A stretch of DNA of 64,000 bases from positions 1 to 64,000 of the forward strand of contig JBDIVL010000025.1 of the NCBI GenBank assembly GCA_039794405.1. The letters are read 5' to 3'. The position numbers were made by a program, and so were the translations under genes. Below the pieces are notes generated by a model. The model was not told where the DNA came from. It was given only the letters and a program-made list of their open reading frames with translations, and did not search any database. How positions within the stretch are numbered: the stretch's first letter is position 1; each line of letters begins with the position of its first letter. This DNA comes from JBDIVL01 sp039794405. GTDB lineage: Bacteria; Planctomycetota; Brocadiia; Brocadiales; Brocadiaceae. Positions 36,442-45,693 of the stretch are shown here, one piece after another.

Positions 36442-36701
36442 CACTTCTCCTCCATTACCATTTCTATATCGCTTGAAGAGCATTCCTCGGCACATATACC
36501 ACAGCCTTTACAATAGGTATAATCAACGGTATATTTCTTTTTCTCTACCATGGTAACACAACCCTCAGGACAGTAAATCCTGCAAAGGCTGCAACCAATA
36601 CATTTTTCCTGATGGAAGATCGGCTTGAAATTTCTCCAGCCCCCTGTTTGATTAGCCTTACTAGAACCAGCCTTGGCAATAGCTCCTAAATCTAATCTCA
36701 T
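36441..36701 (-). CDS. porD: Pyruvate:ferredoxin oxidoreductase, delta (ferredoxin) subunit
   Basis: 86 residues with two [4Fe-4S] motifs: CIGCSLCRIYCPEGC and CKGCGICAEEC. It relays electrons between the catalytic chains and external ferredoxin. Its start overlaps the end of porG by four bases (ATGA), and its stop overlaps the porA start, so the order is tightly co-translated. Confidence 0.94.
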   Translation of the reverse strand: MRLDLGAIAKAGSSKANQTGGWRNFKPIFHQEKCIGCSLCRIYCPEGCVTMVEKKKYTVDYTYCKGCGICAEECSSSDIEMVMEEK

Positions 36702-37246
36702 AATGACTCCTTTTTAATAAAATCGTAAGCCTTCAATACAGCCGCAACATTTTTTTCACCAACCGATCCTGGAAATTTATGCTGGATTGCCTTTTTAATA
36801 CCATCTAAACTAATCTCCCCTGTAGCTGCAGCAAAGGCCCCGAGTAGGGTTGTATTCATAATCGGTCTTCCGATCACTTCTAAGGCAATTTCCATAGCCG
36901 GAATTGTTCTCACCCTTGCCTTCGTATTTATACCCATATCAGATACCTTCTTTTTTGAGTTGATCAACAGTAATCCGTCCTCTCGCAATCCATCCAGAAC
37001 ATTAACAACTTCTAATAAAGTTGGATCCTGTACAATAACATAATTCGGTTTATACACCTGACTTCGAATACGAATAAGCTTATCACTGATCCGAACAAAC
37101 GCCTGAACAGGTGCACCCATTCTTTCCGATCCGAAAGACGGAAATGCCTGTGCGTATTTTCCATCAGTGTGAGCTGCAAAACCCAGTAATTCTGCAGCTG
37201 TTACAGAACCCTGTCCTCCTCGCCCATGAACCCTGATTTCTATCAA
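36698..37246 (-). CDS. porG: Pyruvate:ferredoxin oxidoreductase, gamma subunit
   Basis: 182 residues. The start IEIRVHGRGGQGSVTAAELL is diagnostic of the gamma subunit. It is followed by AFPSFGSERMGAPVQAFVRI and a Rossmann-like end with TTLLGAFAAATGEI. It is the first gene of the porGDAB operon and about 200 bases separate it from the cyclase gene upstream. Confidence 0.94.
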   Translation of the reverse strand: MIEIRVHGRGGQGSVTAAELLGFAAHTDGKYAQAFPSFGSERMGAPVQAFVRISDKLIRIRSQVYKPNYVIVQDPTLLEVVNVLDGLREDGLLLINSKKKVSDMGINTKARVRTIPAMEIALEVIGRPIMNTTLLGAFAAATGEISLDGIKKAIQHKFPGSVGEKNVAAVLKAYDFIKKESL

Positions 37247-37448
37247 GAATATGTACCTCCTATCTGATTATTCTCTTTTTTAGCGTGCTTTTTGAAACAT
37301 TTTCCAATAAGAAAATTATGGAAAATCCCGAATTCCAAATTCCAGTCAAATTCCAATTACCCGATCTTATTTCGGATTTTTGAACTTTGGATTTTGACAC
37401 ATGACATTAATTTTGTATGCTTTTCTTGTTTTGACCGCAGCTTTGCTA

Positions 37449-38078
37449 CTAGGATATACTTTTCAAAATCACCCGTGCCGGACTTCCATCTCCATCTTTT
37501 ATCTTCAGCGGTAGTGCAATCAGCTCATAATCCCCCGTCTCTATATTAGTTAAATCAAGGCCTTCGATGATAACAACACGGTTTCTTAGAAATATATGAT
37601 GAGTATCTGCACATTTATTCCCAAATTTTTCGATAGAAAGGTAATCTATCCCTACAAGCTTTACATCACTATCCACTAAATATTGAGCAGCTTCCTTTGT
37701 GACATAAACAAAATCCCTTTTAAATTCAGAAAGCTTCCAATAGGTAGAGTTGATAGTTTTAAAAATAAGTCTTTTCTTGTCCTTTAATTTTAATGATTTT
37801 ACATCGTCTAAATCAATCTTTTCTTTATTTTTTATGGCAAATACCGTTACTTTGCCTATGAGGTAGTCCAGTGGAATTTGATCAATTTTGATTCCGTTTT
37901 GTTCAAAATGATAAGGAGCATCAATGTGTGTTCCGCAATGGGAACCGAACTTTAATTCGGATACATTACAGGAATCACCTTGAGAAATCAAGCGTGTTTT
38001 TTGAATAGATACGGTTGGATCGGTAGGCCATGTGACAAGGGTTTCTGATATGGTAAGGGTAACATCATAAAACATCAT
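37449..38078 (-). CDS. Cyclase family protein (KynB-like metal hydrolase)
   Basis: 209 residues. The metal-binding signature HCGTHIDAPYHF (the HxGTHxDxPxH motif) is near residue 48, after MFYDVTLTISETLVTWPTDP. Later strands include VKLVGIDYLSIEKFG and the closing TGDYELIALPLKIKDGDGSP ARV. Family members include arylformamidase (KynB) and other Mn/Zn amidohydrolases; the substrate here is not known. It lies in the same direction as the por operon, with a 200-base gap, so a shared transcript is uncertain. Confidence 0.87.
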   Translation of the reverse strand: MMFYDVTLTISETLVTWPTDPTVSIQKTRLISQGDSCNVSELKFGSHCGTHIDAPYHFEQNGIKIDQIPLDYLIGKVTVFAIKNKEKIDLDDVKSLKLKDKKRLIFKTINSTYWKLSEFKRDFVYVTKEAAQYLVDSDVKLVGIDYLSIEKFGNKCADTHHIFLRNRVVIIEGLDLTNIETGDYELIALPLKIKDGDGSPARVILKSIS

Positions 38079-38244
38079 TTTTCTCTTTTTCTAGTATAGG
38101 TCCTGTTTTAAATTATTGATTAAATACTTTCTCTACGATATATCTTTACATATGAGTCAAGTGAGTCAAGTTTTTCAATGCACGATACAAGGTACGAGAT
38201 TCAGGATGCACAATACCATGTATCCTGAATCTCGTCTTTCACTG

Positions 38245-38267
38245 GTCTGAGGCCTTGCCTCGTTAGT
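38245..38267 (+). repeat. 23-bp dispersed repeat, copy 2
   Basis: Identical over 23 bases to the reverse complement of 331-353. It sits between the anti-sigma factor gene and the cyclase gene. Confidence 0.7.
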
Positions 38268-38338
38268 CTTTAAGAGGTAAACGGATCAAAGGCAGTCGGA
38301 TTATGATATTTTTACCCGGAGGTGTGTATATATGGATA

Positions 38339-39157
38339 TCAGCGGGAAGTGAGGACTTTTGCTAGATTAAGCATTTCATTCTTGTTAATGTTCGAGGTAA
38401 GACAGTAGGTAACGCCATTCTCTTCCCATAATACGGAGTTAAACCCCTGATGGTTTCCTACATAAAATTCCTTGGGGCCTAATCGGGCCTTTTCGAGATT
38501 TCTCACTGGGAAGCGATTATTGCGTATCGTCTGGAGTGATAATTTATTCCCCCCCTTATCGAAGATAACGCAAGCACTATTTGTTCCACAAAGCCTGACG
38601 GGCATCCCTCCAACAACACGGATCTGTTCAGAACTAAGAGGAGATGTATTATTAAATCCGATATTTCCAGTGTTTAATGTGTTCCCAAGGTATTTATTAA
38701 CATTGCCGACAACTGAGGTTTTCTCATTAAATATGAGATTGTCGTTTACTGCTACAACATGATTTTTTACGGCATCATCAACAAGAGAATCGTAAAAGTG
38801 GTAATTTGCATAATAGAAAATGCCGCCTGCTATTGAAAGGAGGATAGATGCTGCTATTGCATAGAGACGGGATGAGAATACTATGCGGCTTGCTTTTTGA
38901 TTGTAAACAGGTTCTTTGGTTGTGCGTTCTTTATCAAGAGAATTAAGACCTTCGGTGATTTTCTTATAGAGAGATACTGGGACTGGGGTATTGGCGTAGG
39001 ATGTTCTTACTAATGATCGGATACTTTCTTGAAATTTGTACCTCCGAAGACATTCATCACAGTGTCCAAGGTGTTTTTTAACTCTGAAGTATTGAGGCTT
39101 ATCTAATTCCTCGTCCATAAACTCGTAAAGGTATTTAATGGTTTCAGTGCAAGACAT
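38339..39157 (-). CDS. Anti-sigma factor with zinc-binding N-terminal domain
   Basis: About 272 residues. The cytoplasmic N-terminus has the anti-sigma zinc finger pattern HLGHCDEC (HxxxCxxC) near residue 30. One membrane segment (about 112-130, LYAIAASILLSIAGGIFYY) follows, then a roughly 140-residue outer domain without recognised motifs. It should hold the ECF sigma factor encoded just upstream at the membrane until an envelope signal frees it. The sigma stop and this start overlap (AAATGATG); AGGAGG suits the second ATG at 39157, and the first at 39160 is also possible. Confidence 0.87.
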   Translation of the reverse strand: MSCTETIKYLYEFMDEELDKPQYFRVKKHLGHCDECLRRYKFQESIRSLVRTSYANTPVPVSLYKKITEGLNSLDKERTTKEPVYNQKASRIVFSSRLYAIAASILLSIAGGIFYYANYHFYDSLVDDAVKNHVVAVNDNLIFNEKTSVVGNVNKYLGNTLNTGNIGFNNTSPLSSEQIRVVGGMPVRLCGTNSACVIFDKGGNKLSLQTIRNNRFPVRNLEKARLGPKEFYVGNHQGFNSVLWEENGVTYCLTSNINKNEMLNLAKVLTSR

Positions 39158-39747
39158 CATTTCCTCCTCTTTATAAATCCTTTATCCTTTGCATATTCCC
39201 ATAGGCTTTTCTCAAGTAATTTTCTCGCTCGATTTAATCGTGATTTTATAGTTCCAATTGGCACATTAGTAATCTCCGCAATATCTTTATAAGATAATCC
39301 TTCTACGTCCGAAAGCAAGATCGCCTCTCGATATTCGATCGGCAGACTGTCTATTGCATGCTTTACGTCATCTTCCATTAAATTGCCAAGGTCACCATAT
39401 TTGTCCTCCAGGGTATCGACCAATTCCTCGGATTTGTTTTCCAGTTTATACGCAATGTTTGAGTTAACCGACTCAACATCTTCGTAAACAATCTCACTTG
39501 GCATACTCATTGCCTTTCGATACTTATTGATAAAAGTATTCCGAAGAATTTTGAAGAGCCATGCTTTTGCGTTTGTCCCTTTTTGGAAAGTGTCGAAAAA
39601 TCGATATGCCTTTAAATAAGTTTCCTGAACGAGGTCTTCTGCCTCCTCTTTATTAAGTACGAGCCGTAATGCCATATTATAGAGGGAATCAATATATTTT
39701 AGTGCAATTTCCTCAAATTCCTTCCCGTGGACTTTTTCTTCCCTCAT
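39157..39747 (-). CDS. RNA polymerase sigma factor, ECF subfamily
   Basis: 196 residues. Region 2 is at about 15-85 (YNMALRLVLNKEEAEDLVQE and TYLKAYRFFDTF, with AWLFKILRNTFINKYRK). Region 4 is at about 130-185 (LPIEYREAILLSDVEGLSYK and PIGTIKSRLNRARKLLEK). There are no extra domains. It directs RNA polymerase to a small regulon, controlled by the membrane anti-sigma factor whose gene overlaps its end. The linker between regions 2 and 4 is longer than usual and acidic. Confidence 0.93.
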   Translation of the reverse strand: MREEKVHGKEFEEIALKYIDSLYNMALRLVLNKEEAEDLVQETYLKAYRFFDTFQKGTNAKAWLFKILRNTFINKYRKAMSMPSEIVYEDVESVNSNIAYKLENKSEELVDTLEDKYGDLGNLMEDDVKHAIDSLPIEYREAILLSDVEGLSYKDIAEITNVPIGTIKSRLNRARKLLEKSLWEYAKDKGFIKRRK

Positions 39748-40282
39748 TGCTTATGGTTTCCAATTATATTGCTTAAAACAATAAAATACAGTATAAGGTT
39801 CCTGCCTATTAAAAATATTATATAATGTAACTATGTAAATTCAAGTGAATATAAGATTTGTGAAAATTGTTCCTCACAAGAAAAACGGAGAAATCATGGA
39901 AAGGAATTTTGAACAACGGGTTTAAAAGGGTATGAAATAGGGCTCCACCTCAATGCCGTGAGAGACTATTTTTGGACCCGTGTTTTACGGTGGTTTACCC
40001 CTTGTTAGTTTTGCACTATTCTCTCTTGAGAATGTACGTATACTATAGCAAAGACGGGTTGCCAAAATATTGTTATAGGTCCTTAAAAATGATGTCTCAA
40101 AACACGTACATGGCAGAGCCTGAATTTCCGGTATGGTAGCAACTTATTCGTCTCTAAGCAAGGGGAAAAATATTCCCTTTATGGATTTGCTTGACACATA
40201 CCTTTGATACAGGTTAACATAGCAACCTGAAGGGAGGTATCAAGATTATATAAATCCGTTTTGTTTGCGGTTAAGATAAACT
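39748..40282. other. Divergent intergenic region between the sigma factor gene and bioB
   Basis: About 535 bases with no gene. The bioB-proximal part holds a promoter with an overlapping inverted repeat (see 40191-40229). No sequence repeat family is present. Confidence 0.5.
40191..40229 (+). promoter_or_regulatory. bioB promoter with overlapping inverted repeat
   Basis: TTGACA (40191-40196) and TAACAT (40215-40220) are 18 bases apart. The -10 region is overlapped by CAGGTT (40210-40215) and AACCTG (40224-40229), a 6-base inverted repeat spaced by 8. This is the position expected of a repressor site. The GTTAACAT half resembles a BirA half-site, but its partner half upstream is poor. Confidence 0.45.
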
Positions 40283-41269
40283 ATGATGAATAATAAAATA
40301 AAGAAAATTGCGGAACAATCTTTACAGAATGAAAGAATCAGCCGTGAAGATGCCCTTTACCTTATTCAAATAGACGATGACGAGGTTTATGATCTGTTGT
40401 ATTGGGCTAATCAAATTCGCTTAAAGTATTTTGGCCATTCTATAAAGGCATGCTCCATTGTCAGTGCGAAACAGGGCCAATGTACGGAAGACTGTAGCTT
40501 TTGCTCTCAATCCGCCCGCTACCATACAAGTATAGAAGCATTTCCACTCATCAGTACAGATAAGATAATCGATGCCGCTCAATGTGCTGAAAAAATGGGT
40601 GCAAGCACAGTCGGTATTGTCACCAGTGGTTATAGTATAAACCTGTTTTCCGATCTCGATAAAATTTGCAAGGCAATAAAGGCAATCACGAATAATACCC
40701 ATGTTCACCCGCATGGGTCTTTTGGAATACTGACAAAAGAAACAGCTGAATTATTAGCGAAGAGTGGTCTCAAGAGATTTAACCATAATCTCGAAACGTC
40801 CGAAAGGTTTTTTCCAAACATTTGCTCAACACATACGTTTGCTGACCGTCTCAATACGATTCGAGTTGCAAAAGAAGTTGGGTTAGAAATATGCAGCGGT
40901 GCAATTTTTGGTATCGGAGAGACATCTGAAGACCGTATTGATATTGCCTTTACCTTGAAAAGTTTAGATGTAGATGTTGTTCCTCTTAATTTTTTATATT
41001 CTATACCAGGTACCCCTCTGGAAAACAGTGTCCCCTTGCTTCCAATGGAGGCATTAAAAATTATCTCTATTTTTAGATTTATTTTACCTAAGAAGGAAAT
41101 CAAGATCGCAGGTGGCCGTGAGAGAAATTTAAGAGACCTTCAATCATGGATGTTTTATGCAGGTGCTAATAGCACGATGATTGGGAACTATCTAACTACA
41201 AAGGGAAGAAATATTGAAGAGGATTTACAAATGATAAAAGACCTTAGATTGGAAATACAGGTATCATAA
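40283..41269 (+). CDS. bioB: Biotin synthase
   Basis: 328 residues, normal length. The radical SAM motif is CTEDCSFCSQSARY near residue 63. Further landmarks are GASTVGIVTSGY, HPHGSFGILTKETAELLAKS and RFNHNLETSERFFP, and in the C-terminal third VPLNFLYSIPGTPL, IKIAGGRERNLRDLQ and GANSTMIGNYLTTKGR. It inserts sulfur into dethiobiotin using two iron-sulfur clusters. bioF lies 0.5 kb downstream beyond an oppositely oriented membrane gene. There is no clear ribosome site at the ATGATG start. Confidence 0.96.
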   Translation: MMNNKIKKIAEQSLQNERISREDALYLIQIDDDEVYDLLYWANQIRLKYFGHSIKACSIVSAKQGQCTEDCSFCSQSARYHTSIEAFPLISTDKIIDAAQCAEKMGASTVGIVTSGYSINLFSDLDKICKAIKAITNNTHVHPHGSFGILTKETAELLAKSGLKRFNHNLETSERFFPNICSTHTFADRLNTIRVAKEVGLEICSGAIFGIGETSEDRIDIAFTLKSLDVDVVPLNFLYSIPGTPLENSVPLLPMEALKIISIFRFILPKKEIKIAGGRERNLRDLQSWMFYAGANSTMIGNYLTTKGRNIEEDLQMIKDLRLEIQVS

Positions 41270-41290
41270 AATATATCTGCCCGCTTATGG

Positions 41291-41719
41291 TTAAGGATTA
41301 TTTGCCTTTATAATAATTTCTGCTCTATAACTATGTAATATTCTGTAGGTAAAAAAGTAAGCAAATGGATTTACGGGATTGAATATCTGGTCGGAAAATA
41401 GGTGGATGGCAAACCCTAAAGTTGTAAAAGATAAAAGGTAATTAAAGTGGGAGGCAAAGCACAGAATTATCAATATCAGGAGAAGCTCATAGCTGTGAAA
41501 GTATAGATGAATCTTTTTCATTTTACCGCTATCTACAGCATCTTCAAATCTCTTAATGCTAAACTTTCTGCAGCCATTTTTATAAAAATCCCATATATGA
41601 TCAACATCTACTAACCAACCAGCGAAAAAACAGGCAATACTGGGAAGAATTGCCTTTGCTGTTAAAAAGGTGGCAACACCTGTAATAATAGATATGCTTA
41701 CATGGTTTATTGGTTTCAT
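41291..41719 (-). CDS. Small membrane protein, DUF457/YdjM-like
   Basis: 142 residues from the ATG at 41719. It starts MKPINHVSISIITGVATFL and has about four hydrophobic segments, with polar motifs between them: DVDHIWDFYKNG, HLYFHSYELLLIL and HLFSDQIFNPVNPFAYFF. The HxxS, DxDH, HSxE and HLxxD spacing recalls the YdjM/DUF457 membrane-bound putative metal hydrolases, though the family call is tentative. It is oriented against the flanking bioB and bioF genes. Confidence 0.65.
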   Translation of the reverse strand: MKPINHVSISIITGVATFLTAKAILPSIACFFAGWLVDVDHIWDFYKNGCRKFSIKRFEDAVDSGKMKKIHLYFHSYELLLILIILCFASHFNYLLSFTTLGFAIHLFSDQIFNPVNPFAYFFTYRILHSYRAEIIIKANNP

Positions 41720-41844
41720 AAATATCAGAACGAATTTAAAGTGAAAATTCCTATACAATCAAATAGATTGTGGCTCTGCTGCGTTCGGTTACGATTATCG
41801 CCATTATAATAGATTATGGCATAAAATCAAGGGAACATGTATTT

Positions 41845-43059
41845 ATGGGGTTAGATTTTATTTTCGATGAGTTAAAGACATTAAAGGATCAGTCCTTAAT
41901 ACGTGAGTATAGAACTCTTGAAGGTGAGCAAGGGCCGCATGTTCAAATAAATAGTAAATCTTATCTGTCTTTCTGTTCAAATAACTACCTTGGACTTGCT
42001 AATCATCTAAGGATAAAACAGGCTGCCGCTGCAGCCATCAATCAGTATGGGTGGGGAGCAGGCGCCTCCCGGTTGGTTTCTGGAAATATGATACTTCATC
42101 AAGAACTTGAAAAGGAAGTTGCGAAGTTTAAAGATACGGAAGCTGCCCTGTTATTCCCAACCGGTTATATGGCCAATGTAGGTACTTTATGTGCCCTTGT
42201 TACCAAAGGGGATATTGTTATTGGAGATAAACTGAACCACGCGAGTATTATCGACGGCTGCCGGCAGTCAGGTGCCACCTTCCGCGTCTATCCTCATAAC
42301 AATGTAGATCAATTAGAGACCTTGTTAAAAAGGTCTTCTTCATTATTCCGGAGAAAATTAGTAGTTACCGATAGCTTGTTTAGTATGGATGGTGATATAG
42401 CCCCTTTACCGGAAATAGTAAAGGTTACCCAAAAATATGATGCCATACTTATGATTGATGATGCCCATGCTACGGGTGTGTTTGGTCAACACGGGAGAGG
42501 TATGACTGAACATTACTGCCTCCATGGAAAGATTGATATTATTATGGGATCATTTAGCAAATCGATTGGCAGCATTGGCGGATTTGTTGCCGGGAGCAAG
42601 CATCTTATAGATTTTCTAAAACACAAGGCACGGCCTTTTATCTATACAACGGCATTACCCCCGGCTGCCTGTGCCGCTTCCTTAGCTGCATTGGCACTTA
42701 TCCAGGAAGATATGTCTCTCATCCGGAAACTATGGGACAATATTAGTTACCTGAGATCTCAGCTATCAAAATTTACCAATACCATTGTCGCAGAAAGTCC
42801 TATTGTTCCTGTTATTATAGGATCAGCAGAAGATGCGCTTCATATATCGATGGAACTATATCGCCATGGTATCCTTATCCCTGCAATTCGACCACCAACC
42901 GTTCCCTTAGGAGCAAGCCGGTTGCGCATATCATTGATGGCTACCCATAGTAAAGATGATATAGACAAATTGATAAATACCCTGAAGGATATAGGGGTTT
43001 TTCTTGATAAAAATACAAGGCATACCAGGGAGGAATATGCACAGACCAACATGGGTTGA
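41845..43059 (+). CDS. bioF: 8-amino-7-oxononanoate synthase
   Basis: 404 residues from the ATG at 41845. It is an alpha-oxoamine synthase with SFCSNNYLGLANHLRIK, GWGAGASRLVSGN, MIDDAHATGVFGQHGRG and the cofactor lysine in GSFSKSIGSIGGFVAG, followed by FIYTTALPPAACAAS. It joins pimeloyl-CoA/ACP and alanine in biotin synthesis, which fits bioB next door. KBL (glycine C-acetyltransferase) is a close relative, but no tdh gene is nearby. Its end overlaps the start of alr by 23 bases. Confidence 0.92.
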   Translation: MGLDFIFDELKTLKDQSLIREYRTLEGEQGPHVQINSKSYLSFCSNNYLGLANHLRIKQAAAAAINQYGWGAGASRLVSGNMILHQELEKEVAKFKDTEAALLFPTGYMANVGTLCALVTKGDIVIGDKLNHASIIDGCRQSGATFRVYPHNNVDQLETLLKRSSSLFRRKLVVTDSLFSMDGDIAPLPEIVKVTQKYDAILMIDDAHATGVFGQHGRGMTEHYCLHGKIDIIMGSFSKSIGSIGGFVAGSKHLIDFLKHKARPFIYTTALPPAACAASLAALALIQEDMSLIRKLWDNISYLRSQLSKFTNTIVAESPIVPVIIGSAEDALHISMELYRHGILIPAIRPPTVPLGASRLRISLMATHSKDDIDKLINTLKDIGVFLDKNTRHTREEYAQTNMG

Positions 43060-44170
43060 AATTGATTTGAGTGCCTTAAAACACAATCTTTTTGCTATAA
43101 AGGAACTGATTGGATCACAGGTAAAAATCATTGGCATTGTTAAAGCAAATGCCTATGGTCATGGCGGTTTTGAGGTGAGCAGGATTCTGTTAAATAACCG
43201 TGTTGAAATGCTGGGAATAGCTATCCTCGAAGAGGGTATTTATTTAAGAGATAAAGGTATAAAAGCACCAATATTACTTTTGGGGGGTATCTTCGAAGAA
43301 CAGATTGATACAGCAATTCAGTATAATATAACACTGACTGTTTATGATTTGAAGCTTGCTTGTATCGTATCAAAAAGGGCAGGTTCTTTTCATAAGATAG
43401 CAAATGTCCATGTATACGTGGATACAGGCATGGGCAGTATTGGGGTAAGGTATGATAAGGCTGTAGAGTTTATAAAATCGATAAAATCAATAAAAAATCT
43501 TTCTATCAGCGGGATATATACCCATTGTTCTTGTTCGGATGAGAAAGACTCTGCATATACAAATCTACAAATAAAAAGATTTAAAGACGTATTAGCCGGT
43601 CTTGATGAGATTAAGATTCATATTCCATTAAAACATATGGCGAATAGTGCCGCCATTCTTGGATATCCCGGGGTATACTTTGATATGGTAAGGCCCGGAT
43701 TATCGCTATATGGGTTGTATCCTTCAGAAGAGGTATCTAGGGTGATCGGTATTAAACCTGTTATGAGTCTCAAATCAAGGGTTGTTCATATTAAGGATAT
43801 GGTACAGGGAGACGTTGTAGGCTATGGCAGGGCCTATACAATTGCGAGACCTGCTCGTGTTGCAACCCTTCCCCTGGGATACAATGACGGATATAGCCGG
43901 TTATTCTCCAATGCAGGAAAAGTCATTATAAGAGGTATGAAGGCACCTATTATCGGGCGAGTATGTATGGATCAATGTTTTGTGGATGTAACCGATATAA
44001 AAGGGATATCGGTAGGAGATGAGGTTGTATTATACGGCAGTCAAGGACAAGAAACCATATCAGTAGAATCGATTGCGAAACAATTAAACACCATCCCTTA
44101 CGAGGTTACCTGCAGTATAAGCAGCCGTGTGCCGAGAATCTATATAAACGAAAATAAAGCAAACAGGTAG
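43037..44170 (+). CDS. alr: Alanine racemase
   Basis: 377 residues from the ATG at 43037, which has GGGAGGAAT directly upstream. PLP lysine is in VKANAYGHGG near residue 38. A triose-phosphate-isomerase-like barrel follows (HVYVDTGMGSIGVRY, HMANSAAIL, DMVRPGLSLYG). The C-terminal barrel has GYGRAYTIARPARVATLPLG and the substrate-site GRVCMDQCFVDVTD. It converts L- to D-alanine for peptidoglycan. Its start lies within the end of bioF, so the two are co-translated; both enzymes use alanine. Confidence 0.95.
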   Translation: MHRPTWVEIDLSALKHNLFAIKELIGSQVKIIGIVKANAYGHGGFEVSRILLNNRVEMLGIAILEEGIYLRDKGIKAPILLLGGIFEEQIDTAIQYNITLTVYDLKLACIVSKRAGSFHKIANVHVYVDTGMGSIGVRYDKAVEFIKSIKSIKNLSISGIYTHCSCSDEKDSAYTNLQIKRFKDVLAGLDEIKIHIPLKHMANSAAILGYPGVYFDMVRPGLSLYGLYPSEEVSRVIGIKPVMSLKSRVVHIKDMVQGDVVGYGRAYTIARPARVATLPLGYNDGYSRLFSNAGKVIIRGMKAPIIGRVCMDQCFVDVTDIKGISVGDEVVLYGSQGQETISVESIAKQLNTIPYEVTCSISSRVPRIYINENKANR

Positions 44171-44175
44171 TTATT

Positions 44176-45567
44176 TTATTTCTCAATGCCCTGTTGTGTT
44201 ATCCCTAACTTATTCATCTTATATCTTAATACCCTTCTCGTCGTTTTTAAGAATTGTGCAGCTTTGGATTGCATACCATTTGCTCTTTGAAGAGCCTTCT
44301 CTATAAGTTCTTTTTCTACTTGTGAAATAATCTTATCAAGCGACTCGTTTTCTGATAATTCAGTAAGATGGATTGGGGGATACGAGGTGTTATAATCTGG
44401 CCTCATAATTTCTACGGGGAGGTTTTCTTCGAAAATCATATCATTATCTCCATAAAGAGTTAGCATCCTTTCAAAGGTATTTTTAAGCTCTCTGATATTT
44501 CCGGGCCAATGATATTCCTCTAACAACCTCACTGCTGCAGGATGGATGTCCTTAGCCTTGGCGTTTAATTCTTTTTTATATTTTTGGAAATAATGATGTA
44601 TGAGAAGAGGTATATCCTCTTTCCTCTCCCTTAAGGGGGGAAGGTTTATTGGAACGACATTGATTCGATAAAATAGATCTTCACGGAATAACCCTTTTTT
44701 TATTGCAGCTTTAAGATTGGTATTGGTAGCAGCAATTAGCCGGACGTCAACATTAATTGTTTTCGTGCCACCCACACGGATAAACTCATACTCCTGCAAA
44801 ACCCGTAAGAGCTTCGCTTGGTTGGACAGACCCATTTCACTAATTTCATCTAAAAATAGAGTACCACCATGTGCTAGTTCAAACCGCCCGATCTTTTTAT
44901 CAGTTGCGTTGGTGAACGCACCCCTTTCATGCCCAAACAATTCACTTTCCAACAAGGTATCAGAAAGATTCGGACAACTTACGGCAATAAAAGGCTTGTT
45001 TTTTCTCGGGCTTTGTAGATGTATTGCTCTTGCGGCAAGCTCTTTGCCTGTGCCGCTTTCACCGGTAATCAACACAGGTGAATTTCCATTTGCTACTTTG
45101 ACAATGGTTTCTAACGTTTGACTTATTACGGGGCTTTTTCCAATAATATTGCTGGATTCAAAATTTTTATCTATTTCAGAACGGAGATATGCTACCTCCT
45201 GAGTGATCTCTCTCGATCGAAGTGTTTTACTGATGATGAGTTTAATCTCCTCAACGTCAAATGGCTTAATGACGTAATCAGAAGCGCCTAATTTCATAGC
45301 TTCAATGGCCGTTTTAACGGTTTTTGTAGCGGTAACCATAATAACGTCAACATTGCTGTGGGCTTTATTTATCTCTCTCAGAACGTCCATTCCTGACATT
45401 CCTGGCATGATAATATCGAGAATGACTAAGTGAACAATTTCATTGCTGAGGATTTCTAATGCTATTGTCCCGTTACGGGCGGTGAGAACTTTATAGTTGT
45501 CTTTCAATATTATTTTGAACGATTCAAGGATACCTATTTCGTCATCAACTACTAAAATAGTTTTCAT
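44176..45567 (-). CDS. Sigma-54-dependent response regulator, NtrC family
   Basis: 463 residues from the ATG at 45567. The receiver domain (1-120) has ILVVDDE, the phospho-acceptor in VILDIIMPG, and KPFD. The AAA+ domain (about 140-370) has GESGTGKELAARAIH, the L1 loop written ERGAFTNA, GGTLFLDEIS and the arginine-finger region RFREDLFYR-like FREDLFYRINVVPI. A Fis-type helix-turn-helix (about 420-460) has QRANGMQSKAAQFLKTTRRV. The L1 loop normally reads GAFTGA; here the second G is N. No sensor kinase is adjacent. Confidence 0.93.
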   Translation of the reverse strand: MKTILVVDDEIGILESFKIILKDNYKVLTARNGTIALEILSNEIVHLVILDIIMPGMSGMDVLREINKAHSNVDVIMVTATKTVKTAIEAMKLGASDYVIKPFDVEEIKLIISKTLRSREITQEVAYLRSEIDKNFESSNIIGKSPVISQTLETIVKVANGNSPVLITGESGTGKELAARAIHLQSPRKNKPFIAVSCPNLSDTLLESELFGHERGAFTNATDKKIGRFELAHGGTLFLDEISEMGLSNQAKLLRVLQEYEFIRVGGTKTINVDVRLIAATNTNLKAAIKKGLFREDLFYRINVVPINLPPLRERKEDIPLLIHHYFQKYKKELNAKAKDIHPAAVRLLEEYHWPGNIRELKNTFERMLTLYGDNDMIFEENLPVEIMRPDYNTSYPPIHLTELSENESLDKIISQVEKELIEKALQRANGMQSKAAQFLKTTRRVLRYKMNKLGITQQGIEK

Positions 45568-45693
45568 AAGATATGACACCTTACTTTATTGAAGTATTGG
45601 AAAATAAAGTATATTTCATCGGGTTACAAGCAGTGCTTGAGCATCGACTATTATAAAATATTTAGCAGCACGGAATTTCCGCTGAAACAGATA

